Shown: positions 43,511 through 52,849 of the stretch, piece after piece
Layout of the letters: every line of letters begins with the position of its first letter
How positions within the stretch are numbered: the stretch's first letter is position 1
Assembly (NCBI GenBank): GCA_963747555.1
Contig: CAVVFZ010000014.1
Coordinates: 124,001-188,000, forward strand
Length of the DNA: 64,000 nucleotides
Reading direction: 5' to 3'
DNA from: DUZB01 sp963747555
GTDB lineage: Bacteria; Desulfobacterota; DSM-4660; Desulfatiglandales; Desulfatiglandaceae
Notes under the pieces: model-generated
Databases searched by the model: none
Told to the model about the DNA's origin: nothing
The model's input: the letters and a program-made list of their open reading frames with translations, nothing else
Position numbers and translations under genes: made by a program

Positions 43511-43933
43511 CTATTCAAGATGCCCGAAAGGTAAAAGCGCCCTGTGAACAGCCTCTTTAAATTCATTCGGTGTCACGGGTTTTATGACCAGTGCCCCGAG
43601 GCCTATTTGTGTGATCTCTTCTTCGGAAAACTTGATGTTGGATCCGGTTACCATCATGACCGGGATATCGCCCCGAATCTTCCTTATCTCGATTGCCAAC
43701 TCCTGCCCCGTCATTATTGGCATGTTCATATCGGTGACAACCAAGTCAAAGCTGCGCGGATCCCGTAGAAAATTACCCAAAGCTTCTATCGGGTCGTTTT
43801 TGAAATCCACCAGATACCCGTATTGTTCAAGGAGACATTGCGTTGTAAGGCCGACCAAACAATCATCGTCGATCGCGAGGATTTTCTTATCCTCAACAAG
43901 CTGTTTCCCTACCATATCATCATGTGGTTCCAT
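43511..43933 (-). CDS. Receiver-domain protein (CheY-like)
   Basis: 140-residue single receiver: acid pair AIDDDCLV, phosphoacceptor Asp in VVTDMNMPIMTG (about residue 68), Thr in MMVTGS and Lys in VIKPVTPNEF. These features, with the wording of the C-terminal half, match receivers at the ends of hybrid histidine kinases, so this may be a detached REC domain. ATG 43933 or 43915 could start it. It faces dctM, 11 bp from its stop. Confidence 0.82.
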   Translation of the reverse strand: MEPHDDMVGKQLVEDKKILAIDDDCLVGLTTQCLLEQYGYLVDFKNDPIEALGNFLRDPRSFDLVVTDMNMPIMTGQELAIEIRKIRGDIPVMMVTGSNIKFSEEEITQIGLGALVIKPVTPNEFKEAVHRALLPFGHLE

Positions 43934-44615
43934 TCGCCGTTTCTTCTCCTTTATAGCCTTGGTTACTGACCCTTGCCTTTAGCCGAGCACAGCGTACTCA
44001 GAACCAGAATGGCCCTCCATATTTCATTTATTTTTTCCATTTCCGCGACTCCCTTTGCTATGTTTCTTTCATAGCGCGGAATTCCCAAATGGTTACATTT
44101 TTTTTGCCGGCTTCTCTCATCATTCCCTGTCCAAAAGAAAATCATTTCTTCTGTAACCATCCTTGACCAGCGAACGATATTTGGGATCAGAGGAGGGAGC
44201 AAGGTTTGGAAAAAAACCCGAAGAAAAAGGCCTCGATGAGGACCTTGCACTCATGGAGTCGTTCGTGATGCCGATAATGATCGTCACATGCCTGCTCGCC
44301 CTGGGTTTCGGCCTCCTCATCTGCCTGTAGGTTTGAATCCGGAACCGTTCACCCAGGAAGACTTTTGAGTTTTTACCATCCGCGCCATGGACCCCGCCGC
44401 TCCATTTTCCTTGACATGCACATCCGTTTCCTCTACATTCCGCCCCGAAAAAGGAGGGGCCTGGGGCCCCGCCATAACATTGCATGTTCGCTGCAGCGAT
44501 CGTTGTGAAGTGTTGGGGTGCGGCGTGACCGTGGGCGGCGTCGGCAGGATGAAACCATTGGAAGATTCTCCCGACGCACGCGGCGGGGCATCTCCAAGAT
44601 CGAAGGAGGATGGTT
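43934..44615. other. Gap with no firm gene; one small hydrophobic ORF
   Basis: No family is recognised here on either strand. The minus-strand frame at 43963-44250 ends NIAKGVAEMEKINEIWRAIL, which could be the tail of a lost signalling protein, but there is no support beyond its length. A 25-codon plus-strand ORF at 44253-44330 is described separately. Confidence 0.3.
44253..44330 (+). CDS. Possible 25-residue membrane microprotein
   Basis: ATG 44253 opens MESFVMPIMIVTCLLALGFG and continues LLICL to a stop at 44330: one uninterrupted hydrophobic helix. The frame is also open upstream with charged residues (EEKGLDEDLAL), so a longer product is possible. There is no good ribosome site right before the ATG. 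Weakly supported. Confidence 0.25.
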   Translation: MESFVMPIMIVTCLLALGFGLLICL

Positions 44616-45449
44616 ATGAAACGGTTTTTGCTTGTTTTGCTGGTTTTGACAACGTGGTGCACCACCGCCATGGCGGGGGATCTGGTATCAACCTGGAAGG
44701 AAGCGGGCGGCGGCGCAATGACCCTGGCTGTTCGGGATGCAACACTCATCCGTATGGACTCGGCGCCGAACAATTATATGCTGCTGACCGGTAAGAAGGT
44801 CTACGTGGTGACAAAAGAAGACGGGCAGTGGACTGCCATGGACATGGACCAGATGTCGGGGTTAATGAAGATGTTCGGAGGAGGAGGCGCCGCCTCACAT
44901 GGCGACATGAAGACCACCTACACCAAGACGGGGCGTAGTGAAACCGTCGCAGGCTACAAAGGCGCCGTCTACACCGTGGAAACACGGGATGGGGCAGGCA
45001 AAATCGTGGACAAGGGCGAAGTCGTATTCAGCAAGTCAAAAGATATCGTACGCATCAACGAGGCCTGGATGTCATTTGCCTCGGCCATGGGCCGCATCGC
45101 CGGACCCGAGCTTTCCCGACAATTGGACGCGGCCGCCAAGCAGGCCTATCAATCCGGATACGGAGGGATTCTCCGGGTGGACAACGATCTTGAGCTGGTG
45201 TCCGTCAAGAAAGAGGCGATGGATGATGCCTATTTCGAATTGCCTGACGGCGTAGCCATGAATGGGGTTCCCGAAAGACCGCAGGATGCCGCATCGGACG
45301 GTGAAGACAGCAATGCCGTGTCCGATGCCGCGAAGGGTACGGCCAAGGAAATCGGCGACGCCGCAGCCGATGAGTCGAAAAGCGCCACGGTGGAAGAAGT
45401 GCGTGAAGAGGTCCGGGGCTTCTTCAACAAGATCTTCAACAAAGACTAG
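44616..45449 (+). CDS. Secreted protein of unknown function
   Basis: 277-residue exported protein. Signal peptide KRFLLVLLVLTTWCTTAMAG with cleavage after AMA. The mature part is soluble, with short beta-like repeats (YMLLTGKKVYVVTKEDGQW; YKGAVYTVETRDGAGKIVD) and a G/A-rich linker, resembling the DUF4412 type. The C-terminal 60 residues are acidic, alanine-rich and helical. AAGGAGG is placed for ATG 44616 rather than 44610. A lone gene with no operon partner. Function unknown; envelope location is the firm point. Confidence 0.7.
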   Translation: MKRFLLVLLVLTTWCTTAMAGDLVSTWKEAGGGAMTLAVRDATLIRMDSAPNNYMLLTGKKVYVVTKEDGQWTAMDMDQMSGLMKMFGGGGAASHGDMKTTYTKTGRSETVAGYKGAVYTVETRDGAGKIVDKGEVVFSKSKDIVRINEAWMSFASAMGRIAGPELSRQLDAAAKQAYQSGYGGILRVDNDLELVSVKKEAMDDAYFELPDGVAMNGVPERPQDAASDGEDSNAVSDAAKGTAKEIGDAAADESKSATVEEVREEVRGFFNKIFNKD

Positions 45450-45553
45450 ATCATCCGCTCTCCCCCGCCGTGCTCGGCCGGGGGGCAAAACAGCCAGGTT
45501 GTTTCCACCAGCCCCCCCGGTCCTTTGTTGGACATGTTTTGAGGTTGCCATTT

Positions 45554-45730
45554 TCACGGGACTTCTCTACCCACCGGTGTCTCATTCAACCATTTTCTGT
45601 CTTCATCATCCAATTCCATGGTATCCGCATTGCATCGAGCCAACAACTCATCCAGTGAATATTCGGTGGGTTGTTGGGTTGGAGATGAAATCACATTCCC
45701 CTCCGCGACCTCAAATTTAATGGCTTGGAT
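45554..45730 (-). pseudogene. MazE-type antitoxin remnant
   Basis: The minus frame ends with EYSLDELLARCNADTMEL and WLNETPVGREVP, the toxin-binding C-terminus of MazE antitoxins (YSLDELLA...PVGRE). The N-terminal SpoVT/AbrB DNA-binding half (WGNS...RIP) is missing; upstream sequence reads unrelated residues, and no mazF follows on the minus strand below 45554, where the secreted protein gene lies. So this is a stranded antitoxin tail. Confidence 0.6.
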
Positions 45731-45891
45731 GGTAGAACAAAATCGCCGTGACAAAATCGGCTTGAGGTTTTCAAAATATTCTCGTATGCTTTCACACACG
45801 GGAATGATTATTTCTTTTTTCGAATTCGGAAAAGAACCCCGCCTTGAAATGCCACACAGTTGATGCGAGCCTGTGATTGAGGAAATACGGT

Positions 45892-46455
45892 ATGAGCAAG
45901 CAAGGGGCCATCCTGGTTGTTGACGACAGTGCAGAGAATATAGACATCCTGTCCGAATTGCTGGAAGGCTACAATGTTCTTTCCGCAATTGATGGCCCTG
46001 CGGCACTTCAAATGCTTTTCAGGGAAACCGTCGACATCCTTCTGCTGGACGTCACAATGCCGGACATGGACGGATTTGAAATCTGTCAAAAGATTAAAGC
46101 ACAGAATGGTTTAAAACAAATTCCTGTTATTCTCGTCACGGCTCGAACGGAAACGGATGATATCGTTCACGGTTTTGACGTGGGTGGCGTGGATTACATC
46201 ACCAAACCCTTCAAAACGCCCGAACTGCTGGCGCGAATCAGAACCCACATTGAGCTGAAGAATGCTCGCGAGGAAATAAAGTCCCTCCGCGGCATTATTC
46301 CCATTTGTGCCTCCTGCAAGAAGATTCGCAATGATAAGGGTTATTGGAATCAGATTGAGGCCTACATCCGGAAGCATTCGGAGGCGGATTTCAGCCACGG
46401 CATCTGTCCGGACTGTGCAAAGAGACTTTATCCGGACATAGACATTTACGACTGA
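45892..46455 (+). CDS. Response regulator with C-terminal four-cysteine domain
   Basis: 187 residues. Receiver (1-120): VVDDSAEN, Asp in LLLDVTMPDMDGFE (about residue 53), VTAR and KPFKTPELLARI. A short helix leads to IIPICASCKKIRNDKGYW and ICPDCAKRLYPD, a CxxC...CxxC module seen after receiver or PAS domains in many delta-proteobacteria and probably binding zinc. TTGAGGAAAT precedes ATG 45892. The output target is unknown; no kinase is adjacent. Confidence 0.85.
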   Translation: MSKQGAILVVDDSAENIDILSELLEGYNVLSAIDGPAALQMLFRETVDILLLDVTMPDMDGFEICQKIKAQNGLKQIPVILVTARTETDDIVHGFDVGGVDYITKPFKTPELLARIRTHIELKNAREEIKSLRGIIPICASCKKIRNDKGYWNQIEAYIRKHSEADFSHGICPDCAKRLYPDIDIYD

Positions 46456-46499
46456 AAATATTCTCAGTTCCTTTATTCATTCTCTTTTGGAGGTCGAAA

Positions 46500-46943
46500 A
46501 TGAAAACAGTTCCCAGACTCACCCAGAGCGATACCCGCATCATGATGGATGCGGCGGAGAAAAAGGCTGTTGAAATCGGTGTGGATATGGATATCGCCAT
46601 CGTGGACGACGGCGGCAATCTGTTGATGTTTCACCGCATGGACAACGGGCGCATCACCAGTATCGATATCTCCATCAACAAGGCCTTCACTGCCGCGGCT
46701 GCCCGGAAATCCACCCGTGCCTATGGGGAAACCAGCGGTCCCGGCGGCGCCTCGTTTGGAATTCATACCAGTAACCAGGGGCGGTTTATGATCTTTGCAG
46801 GTGGGTTGCCTATTTTTGCGGACGATCAAATCGTGGGCGGCATCGGTTGCAGTTCCGGAACCGCGGACCAGGACGAAGTGGTGTCACAAGCGGGGATTGA
46901 TGCATGGAAGGCTTCGTTGAATGCCGGAAAAGCAAGCTCTTGA
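46500..46943 (+). CDS. GlcG/HbpS-family protein, second copy
   Basis: 147-residue paralogue of the protein at 14845-15279 with the better conserved family pattern: MDIAIVDDGGNLLMFHRMDN, then SINKAFTAAAARKSTRAY, and C-terminal IVGGIGCSSGTADQDEVVSQAGIDA. Relatives include GlcG of glycolate operons and haem-binding HbpS. It starts after TTTGGAGG. The role here is unknown; the following gene is a DUF362 protein. Confidence 0.88.
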   Translation: MKTVPRLTQSDTRIMMDAAEKKAVEIGVDMDIAIVDDGGNLLMFHRMDNGRITSIDISINKAFTAAAARKSTRAYGETSGPGGASFGIHTSNQGRFMIFAGGLPIFADDQIVGGIGCSSGTADQDEVVSQAGIDAWKASLNAGKASS

Positions 46944-47040
46944 TCACATCCCTCTTTTGGGCGCCGGGTCCAGACCGCATCGTGACCTCTGGTAAGTAAG
47001 CAAAGAATCTTATTGGTGTGCAAGGCAGGGAGGTTTACCC

Positions 47041-47947
47041 ATGGTGAATACCCTTACGCAAGTGTCGCTGGTCAGTACGGATAATCGCAAGACAGGAGTG
47101 TCCTCTTCCATTAAAGCGCTGGGGATAAACCCGGTAAAAAACAAAGACGTCCTGATCAAACCCAATTTTAACACCTCCGACGCCACCCCCGGGTCAACCC
47201 ACAATGACACGCTGATTGCACTGGTGCAGGAAATCTGGAAGATGGGCGCCAAATCGATCAGTGTGGGAGAACGCAGTTATCCGCTCACACGCAACGTGAT
47301 GGAAAAGAAGGGAATTCCCCCCCTCATGGAGGAACTGGACGTCAAAATTATCGATTTTGATGCGTTAGGCGACAGGGACTGGCTGGAATTCAAGCCCGAA
47401 GGTTCCCATTGGAAGAACGGTTTTCGCATTGCCCGTCCCATTATCGAGTCCGAATGCCTGATCTCCACCTGTTGCCTCAAAACGCATCAGTTCGGCGGCG
47501 TTTTCACCTTGTCGCTCAAGCTCCACGTGGGGGTCGTTCCCACCACCCGGCACGGGTATGCCTACATGAGTGAACTGCACGGCTCACCGCACCAACGCAA
47601 ACTGATCGCTGAAATAAACCAGCCTTTTCACCCCGCTCTGATCGTACTGGACGGCATCGATGCATTTGTGGACGGGGGCCCGGCAACCGGCACAATGGCA
47701 AAGGGCAACGTGTTTATCGCCTCAACAGATCGCGTGGCCATCGATGCAGTGGGAGTCGCTATCCTGAAAGTCTCTAGGCAGCAACGATCAGATTATGAAT
47801 AAAAAGATCTTTGATCAGGAACAGATCGCAAGGGCCGGCGAGATCGGTCTGGGGGTAACCGCCCCAGACCAGATCGATTTGATCGCGACCGATGACGGGA
47901 GCCTTGCCTATCGAAATCGCATCGCCGCCATACTGAAAAAAGGGTAG
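47041..47947 (+). pseudogene. DUF362 family protein, one frame break
   Basis: DUF362 proteins are of unknown function and often carry ferredoxin domains; this one does not. The first frame (47041-47802) has VLIKPNFNTSDATPGSTHND, GERSYPLTRNVMEKKG and LKTHQFGGVFTLSLKLHVG, all typical. Removing the A at 47776 (context TCTAGGC) continues in frame as GSNDQIMNKKIFDQEQIARA to a stop at 47947, giving ~302 residues, the normal size. So the break is likely an error or a very recent mutation. Confidence 0.8.
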
Positions 47948-47991
47948 AAGCTAACAGCATCCGAGCGCATCATGAACCGCCGGAAATGGTT

Positions 47992-48570
47992 CTAAGCGGG
48001 CATGCAGAGCAGCGCTCTGACCTTGGCCTTAAACAGATCGGCCGCAAAAACCGGTTTCATGATGAGTGCCGTGTCCGCGCCATGACCGGAGCCCCCAATG
48101 GCAACGATCTCTTCCTCCGGCGTGACAAAGCCGTGCTCCGCCGCCATGATGGCGATCTCCACGCATACCTTGACGCCTTGGGAGAACATTCGGAGGGTAT
48201 CGGCAACCACGTTCAGAGGCAGGAGATTGGTCTTGTAATGCTCTGAGAAGCCTTTCTCCACTCCGCTGAAGGCATGAAGCCCACGGACCACAAAAATCCC
48301 TTTCTGGAGCAGAGCTTCATGGTTCTTGTTGAACGCTTCCACCTGCGCTTGAAACCGGCTGCCCGCATTGTAGGTGACCGCAATAATTTTTACGGAATCG
48401 CCCGCCATCCCGTGCAGTTTCAAGGCCGTTTCCCCGGTGGACGAGGCCACCACGATCTTCTTGATGTTTGCCTCCGCTGCACGTGAAAGAGCAATCTCCA
48501 GAGTCTTTTCCGTATTCACTGCCCCTTTCTTTTCAAAATAAAAAACAGTTTTCTCTACACCACTACTCAT
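47992..48570 (-). CDS. Stand-alone pyruvate kinase C-terminal (alpha/beta) domain protein
   Basis: 192 residues corresponding to the allosteric C-terminal domain of pyruvate kinase without the catalytic barrel. Landmarks: TLEIALSRAAEANIKKIVVASSTGETALKLH (shortened: VVASSTGETA), VTYNAGSR, FVTPEEEIVAIGGSGHGADTAL near the end. Such single-domain proteins occur in archaea and anaerobes and are often noted beside redox or transport genes; their ligand is unknown. Complete and uninterrupted, on the strand opposite to DUF362. Confidence 0.82.
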   Translation of the reverse strand: MSSGVEKTVFYFEKKGAVNTEKTLEIALSRAAEANIKKIVVASSTGETALKLHGMAGDSVKIIAVTYNAGSRFQAQVEAFNKNHEALLQKGIFVVRGLHAFSGVEKGFSEHYKTNLLPLNVVADTLRMFSQGVKVCVEIAIMAAEHGFVTPEEEIVAIGGSGHGADTALIMKPVFAADLFKAKVRALLCMPA

Positions 48571-49145
48571 CTTCCTTACTCCTTTCTAATATCCTTTAAA
48601 GATCTCCATTACGAATCCACGTCATTTCCAGGCCCATGCGGCCAAATACCGATAATTTGTACCATGCCCTCACAGTATCTTTCCACCTATTTTTTCGTCT
48701 TTCTTTCGGCGCGTTACTGCTTGCAAGAATTATCCTTTCCATACAAAACTCCCCTCAACGTGCGCCACTTTCCGGTTGTATCAGACATGACCTGCCAGAC
48801 TCTGGAAAAGCCTTGACATATCTTTCCGTTTGTAATTAAAAACACGTATTCCTTGCCGAAAACGGCAGGGAATCCTTCCTGTCCTTTGTAAAAAAGCGAA
48901 AATAGAGGAGAACTCAGTGATCGACGGGACTTTTGGCCTCTTGTCATAAGGGAGGTAATTTGCTTGCCCTTCTGTTTCATACGGAATCAAAAACCGTTCT
49001 GTTTATCATGCATATTTAGACGCTAAACATATAGAGTAATGATAAAAAGCCAGGTATTTTTTGTCAGTCTTTTTTTGGATGAAGAATAAACAGAAAAATC
49101 ATACAATCACTGGATGCCCCTCAAAACAATTGGAAACCATAAATC
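48571..49145. other. 575-bp gap without a recognisable gene
   Basis: No ORF here resembles a known family. A hairpin CCTTGCCG-AAAA-CGGCAGGG lies near 48852-48871. TTGACA occurs at 48813 without a matching -10 at normal spacing. The stretch is A/T-richer than its surroundings. Confidence 0.35.
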
Positions 49146-49310
49146 ATGACAACTTTGCAGAAGATCCAACAGAGTATCATGGATCGGAATTACTATGTGT
49201 TTTCCCATGCTGAGGAAGAAATGGTAGATGATGATCTCGAACGTAAGGATGTTGAAAATGCGATTCTAAAAGGGCGCATAAACAAAAAAATGACCCAATA
49301 CATTAAACCT
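49146..49310 (+). pseudogene. DUF4258 protein, N-terminal part only
   Basis: MTTLQKIQQSIMDRNYYVFSH and EEEMVDDDLERKDVENAIL GRI match the first half of DUF4258 proteins, which are often part of toxin-antitoxin-like pairs. After KKMTQ the sequence no longer fits (the expected core with a conserved R.IEG and VVCRF is absent). The frame runs to 49403 through an inverted-repeat arm. Probably truncated by the rearrangement that brought the element at 49371. Confidence 0.6.
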
Positions 49311-49370
49311 GATGAGATCGGCACTATGTTGGGAGCTATCCGAGTTTCCAACAACAGCGACGAGAGGGAT

Positions 49371-49520
49371 GGGGTCAAGTCTGCTCTTGACTCACCTTCA
49401 TGAAAAGAAGTTACAAAAGACGATAATTTTTTCTTTTACTGAAAATCAGCTTGGATTTAACGGGAGTGAATTAACAACTAAGGGTAAAGTGGGAGGTGAG
49501 TCAAGAGCAGATTTGACCCC
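49371..49520. repeat. 150-bp REP/MITE-like element with 27-bp inverted ends
   Basis: Left end GGGGTCAAGTCTGCTCTTGA and on to 49397 is the reverse complement of 49494-49520 with one mismatch. The interior has no coding capacity. GGGGTCA-type ends are recalled from REP elements moved by RAYT transposases, and a RAYT remnant lies 2.8 kb downstream. It separates a truncated DUF4258 gene from a truncated ACT-domain gene. Confidence 0.75.
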
Positions 49521-49807
49521 AGGACCCTCTCCGAAAAGTGAAATCCCAAATCAAGTATACCAGGGCCAATTCTATAGCATCAGCAAGACTGATGAAGAGT
49601 TATCAGCTGTCTGTCCTTCTTCCGTATTTTTAAATTCAGAAAAGTCAGACGCCGGATGGGCCTGTATAAAAGTCCTTGGACCGTTGGAGTTTTCCTTAAC
49701 CGGAATCCTTGCTGACATTTCGCATCTCCTGGCCAAGGCTGAAATCAGAAAATCTTCAGGATGCAAAAAAAGCATTACAACTGGCTGAACATACTTTTAA
49801 GAATTGA
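49521..49807 (+). pseudogene. ACT-domain protein remnant (ACT_7-like)
   Basis: YQGQFYSISKTDEELSAVCP and CIKVLGPLEFSLTGILADIS are the core of small ACT-domain proteins related to the aspartate kinase regulatory part. The N-terminal ~30 residues are replaced by the 150-bp element. After LLAKAEI an internal deletion removes the expected ISTYDTDYILV strand, and a different frame resumes with ENLQDAKKALQLAEHTFKN to the stop at 49807. So it has both a lost start and an internal deletion. Confidence 0.75.
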
Positions 49808-49843
49808 AACAGAACATTTGAAATGAACCTGTAAGGAAAAACT

Positions 49844-52243
49844 ATGAAAATCATAAAAATGGGTATCGGCACAATTATAGTACTTGGACTGACCTTGGTA
49901 ATTGCTTTTCAATATTTTTTCAGATCTGCAGTGCCTGATTACAGCGGCACAGAAACTCTGGCTGGCCTGACCGAACAGGTTGAGGTTAAGACGGACGAGC
50001 ACGGAATTCCCCATATCTACGCCCAAAACGAAACCGATCTTTATTTTGCCCAGGGATACATTATTGCAAGGGAGCGGCTGTTTCAGATGGATATGACCCG
50101 CCTGGCAGGCCGTGGTGAACTGTGCACGCTTTTTGGAGAGCGGACGATTGAGAAGGATCGTTTCCTGAAAACAGTCGGTTTTTACAAAAAAGCAAAGCTC
50201 AGCTACCCTTTATTACTGGAGGAAACCAAAGATGCCCTGCAGGCTTTTGCCAAGGGTGTGAACACTTACATTCAAACAGCAGATCACCTCCCCAGGGAGT
50301 ATGCTATTCTTGGTGTGACGCCCCAGTTATGGGTACCTGAAGATTCTATTGTTGTCGCATTATTGATGTCTTACAGCCTGACCCGGTCCAAAAAGATCGA
50401 TCTGGTTTTGCATAAAATCAGGGAAAAAGCCGGTGATGATATCCTTAAACAGATCATCCCTGCCTATCCCGATTTTGCACCTGTCCTGGCAGCGAACGGA
50501 AAAGCAGCCGGGAGTGGCGGCCAAACCAATCCCCCACCGGAAACTCATGCACCCGTTGCCGGGAAAATCGGCTTTGCTGATGATTTTCCATTTCCTCTGG
50601 ATATCGCGGCCAGCAACTGGATGCTGTTTGCGGGGAGTATGACAGATACGGGCCAGGCGATGTTTGCCGGAAGTCCTGACCTGGCCCCGACACTGCCTGG
50701 ACTTTTTTACATCATGCATCTCAAAGGCGGAGATGTAGATGCCATAGGCGGCGTGCTGCCAGGTGTTCCCAGTCTCGGTCCACTCGGGTATAACGGATTC
50801 CTATCCTTCAGTGCTGTGAATGGAAGGGGGGATGAGATGGACTACTTCATTGAGAAGATCAACCCAAAAAATCCCGATCAATACCTGACAGAAGATGGAT
50901 ATCGTGATTTTAAAATCATGGAGGAAGAAATCAGGATCAAAGTCAAAAAAGGGTTTAGAACGGAAAAGCTGAAGATCCGCACAACAAGACACGGCCCGAT
51001 GATCTCTGATGTCCTTCCCGGGGCACCGGAAAACTGTGCTATGCAATGGGCTGCTCTCGATCTTCCCAACCTGGACATTGACGGGTTGATAAAGCTGGTT
51101 AAGGCAAACAGTTTTGATGAATTCAGGAAGGCACTATCCCATGTAAGGACCATCAACTTAAATATCGGGTATGCGGATAAAGAAGGAAACATCGGCTGGC
51201 AGTTTACAGCAGCCCCGCCTGTAAGGAAAAAGGGAGACGGCTGCCTTCCCGCACCAGGCTGGACGGGTGAGTATGACTGGCAGGGGTTTGTTCCTTATGA
51301 GGCGTTACCCTTTGATTTCAATCCTGAATCCGGGTATGTTGCCTCATTTAACAATGACCCTGGAAACGTCTCCTACCACCTGACCCATTATTATCTGTTT
51401 GAAAGAGCACTGCGTTTCCAGCAGATTATGGAGACCCGTCCAAAGCAGAAAGTCACATTCGAGGAATTGAAGCGCATGCAGCTGGATACGGTTTCAATGG
51501 TTGCGCAGAGATGGGTTCCCAAAATCCTGTCCGCCTGCAACAAAGGAAAAAATCTGGACGTCTGTCAGAACCTGTTCCGCGGCTGGAATTACAAAATTGA
51601 ACAAAGCAGCTCGGCTGCTACCCTTTTTAACTATTTCTACTATCTGATGATGGGGAACACCCTGAAAGACGAGCTTGGAGAGGAGTTATGGGAAAAGGAT
51701 TTGGGCAGAGAATACCTTTACTATGTTCCTGACCTGGTGATGACCCGAATCATAAACGATTCCAATCACCTGTTTTACGATGATATTTCCACAACTGAAA
51801 TCAAAGAAAACAGAGATGATATGATCAGGAGGAGCATGTCGGAGGCCATTCAGTATCTTACAGAAAAACTAGGGGAGAACACAGATGACTGGCAATGGGG
51901 TAAGGTGCATAAAATGGCGTTTAACCACACGCTGGGCGGCAAACTTTTTTTCCTGAATCTGGAATCTATCCCGACACACGGATCGCATCATACCATCAAC
52001 TCGGGGTTCTGGGATTCCGCAAAACCGTTTGACATGAGTTCAGGCGGTGTCATCCGCATGATGGTTGATTTCTCTAACCCAGAACGATCGACCATCATCA
52101 GTCCTCCGGGGCAATCCGGACATTACCTGAGTCCTTTTTACGGTGACCTGGCCGAAATCTGGGCCGCTGGAGACCAGGTCCCCATGCATTACCTCTCGGG
52201 AAAGAACTTGCCAATGACCCTGAAACTTCTGCCTGCGAACTAG
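49844..52243 (+). CDS. Penicillin acylase-family N-terminal nucleophile hydrolase
   Basis: 799-residue Ntn hydrolase. An N-terminal hydrophobic segment (residues 6-25) exports or anchors it. The A-chain includes VKTDEHGIPHIYAQNETDLYFAQGY (core EHGIPHIYA). Autocleavage should occur before Ser257 in DIAASNWML, giving the catalytic N-terminal Ser; the motif is usually SNNW, here SNW after AA. The beta chain has SFNNDPGNV and GSHHTINSG near the end. Members cleave amides such as penicillins or N-acyl homoserine lactones; the true substrate is unknown. Intact. Confidence 0.9.
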   Translation: MKIIKMGIGTIIVLGLTLVIAFQYFFRSAVPDYSGTETLAGLTEQVEVKTDEHGIPHIYAQNETDLYFAQGYIIARERLFQMDMTRLAGRGELCTLFGERTIEKDRFLKTVGFYKKAKLSYPLLLEETKDALQAFAKGVNTYIQTADHLPREYAILGVTPQLWVPEDSIVVALLMSYSLTRSKKIDLVLHKIREKAGDDILKQIIPAYPDFAPVLAANGKAAGSGGQTNPPPETHAPVAGKIGFADDFPFPLDIAASNWMLFAGSMTDTGQAMFAGSPDLAPTLPGLFYIMHLKGGDVDAIGGVLPGVPSLGPLGYNGFLSFSAVNGRGDEMDYFIEKINPKNPDQYLTEDGYRDFKIMEEEIRIKVKKGFRTEKLKIRTTRHGPMISDVLPGAPENCAMQWAALDLPNLDIDGLIKLVKANSFDEFRKALSHVRTINLNIGYADKEGNIGWQFTAAPPVRKKGDGCLPAPGWTGEYDWQGFVPYEALPFDFNPESGYVASFNNDPGNVSYHLTHYYLFERALRFQQIMETRPKQKVTFEELKRMQLDTVSMVAQRWVPKILSACNKGKNLDVCQNLFRGWNYKIEQSSSAATLFNYFYYLMMGNTLKDELGEELWEKDLGREYLYYVPDLVMTRIINDSNHLFYDDISTTEIKENRDDMIRRSMSEAIQYLTEKLGENTDDWQWGKVHKMAFNHTLGGKLFFLNLESIPTHGSHHTINSGFWDSAKPFDMSSGGVIRMMVDFSNPERSTIISPPGQSGHYLSPFYGDLAEIWAAGDQVPMHYLSGKNLPMTLKLLPAN

Positions 52244-52274
52244 TTGATCCAGATATTTGCGCAGTCCCAGATTT

Positions 52275-52849
52275 GGAACTATTTTATTAAACCAGTTATT
52301 ATACAATGACGAGGTGGTTAGTGTATTGTTTTTTTTGGTAAATCGCTTCGCGAAGTCCGAAAACGCTACCTTCAATATGTTGAATCGGGGATTGAACAGG
52401 GGAGGCGACCGGAGCTTGTAGGCGGTGGATTGATACGGAGTGTCGGAGGATGGCGGGCTGTAAAGAATGCTCGTTTTAGCGGCCAGGATAGAATGAAGGG
52501 TGATCATCGAATATTGGGAGATAGCGGCTTTGTGATGGAGGTACTTGCAGGGGCAGAAGAGAAATTTGAACGTTTCTATGAGCTGAAAAGCAAAGGATAT
52601 AATCTTGATACAATAGGGCAGAAAGTTTGCGTGCTTTTTGGTGTAGAACCGGATGAAATATATTCAAAGAGCCGCCAGAAAACAAGGGCGGAAGCGAGGG
52701 GGTTGTATTGTTACTGGGCGGTTGTGGAGCTCGGATATCCATTGGCAGATTTGGCGAGACTTCTTGGTATGACTGGTCAAGGGGTGGGATATGCAGTGCC
52801 AAGGGGCGAGCGAATCGCAAAAGAAAACAATTATAGACTCAGAGATTAA
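52275..52849 (+). pseudogene. REP-associated tyrosine transposase (RAYT), C-terminal remnant
   Basis: The frame through 52430 reads back to about 52275 and matches the C-terminal half of RAYT proteins: FGKSLREVRKRYLQYVESGI, EQGRRPELVGGGLIRSVGGW, RILGDSGFVMEVL, then a DnaA-like helix-turn-helix LADLARLLGMTGQGVGYAV. The catalytic Y1 (HUH) nuclease half is missing; the penicillin acylase ends 30 bp upstream. GGACGTCCCC just after (52866) resembles the REP ends of such elements. It cannot transpose itself. Confidence 0.72.

Noticed and set aside
43963..44250. 95-codon minus-strand frame as a gene
   Set aside because: No family features, no ribosome site and doubtful start; noted only under the gap entry.
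47776..47776. Programmed frameshift in DUF362
   Set aside because: The context has no A6/T6-type slippery run or pseudoknot that I can see; an insertion error or mutation is simpler.
49371..49520. Inverted repeats considered as a CRISPR or phage attachment site
   Set aside because: Only one pair of inverted arms, no spaced direct repeats, no integrase or tRNA beside it.
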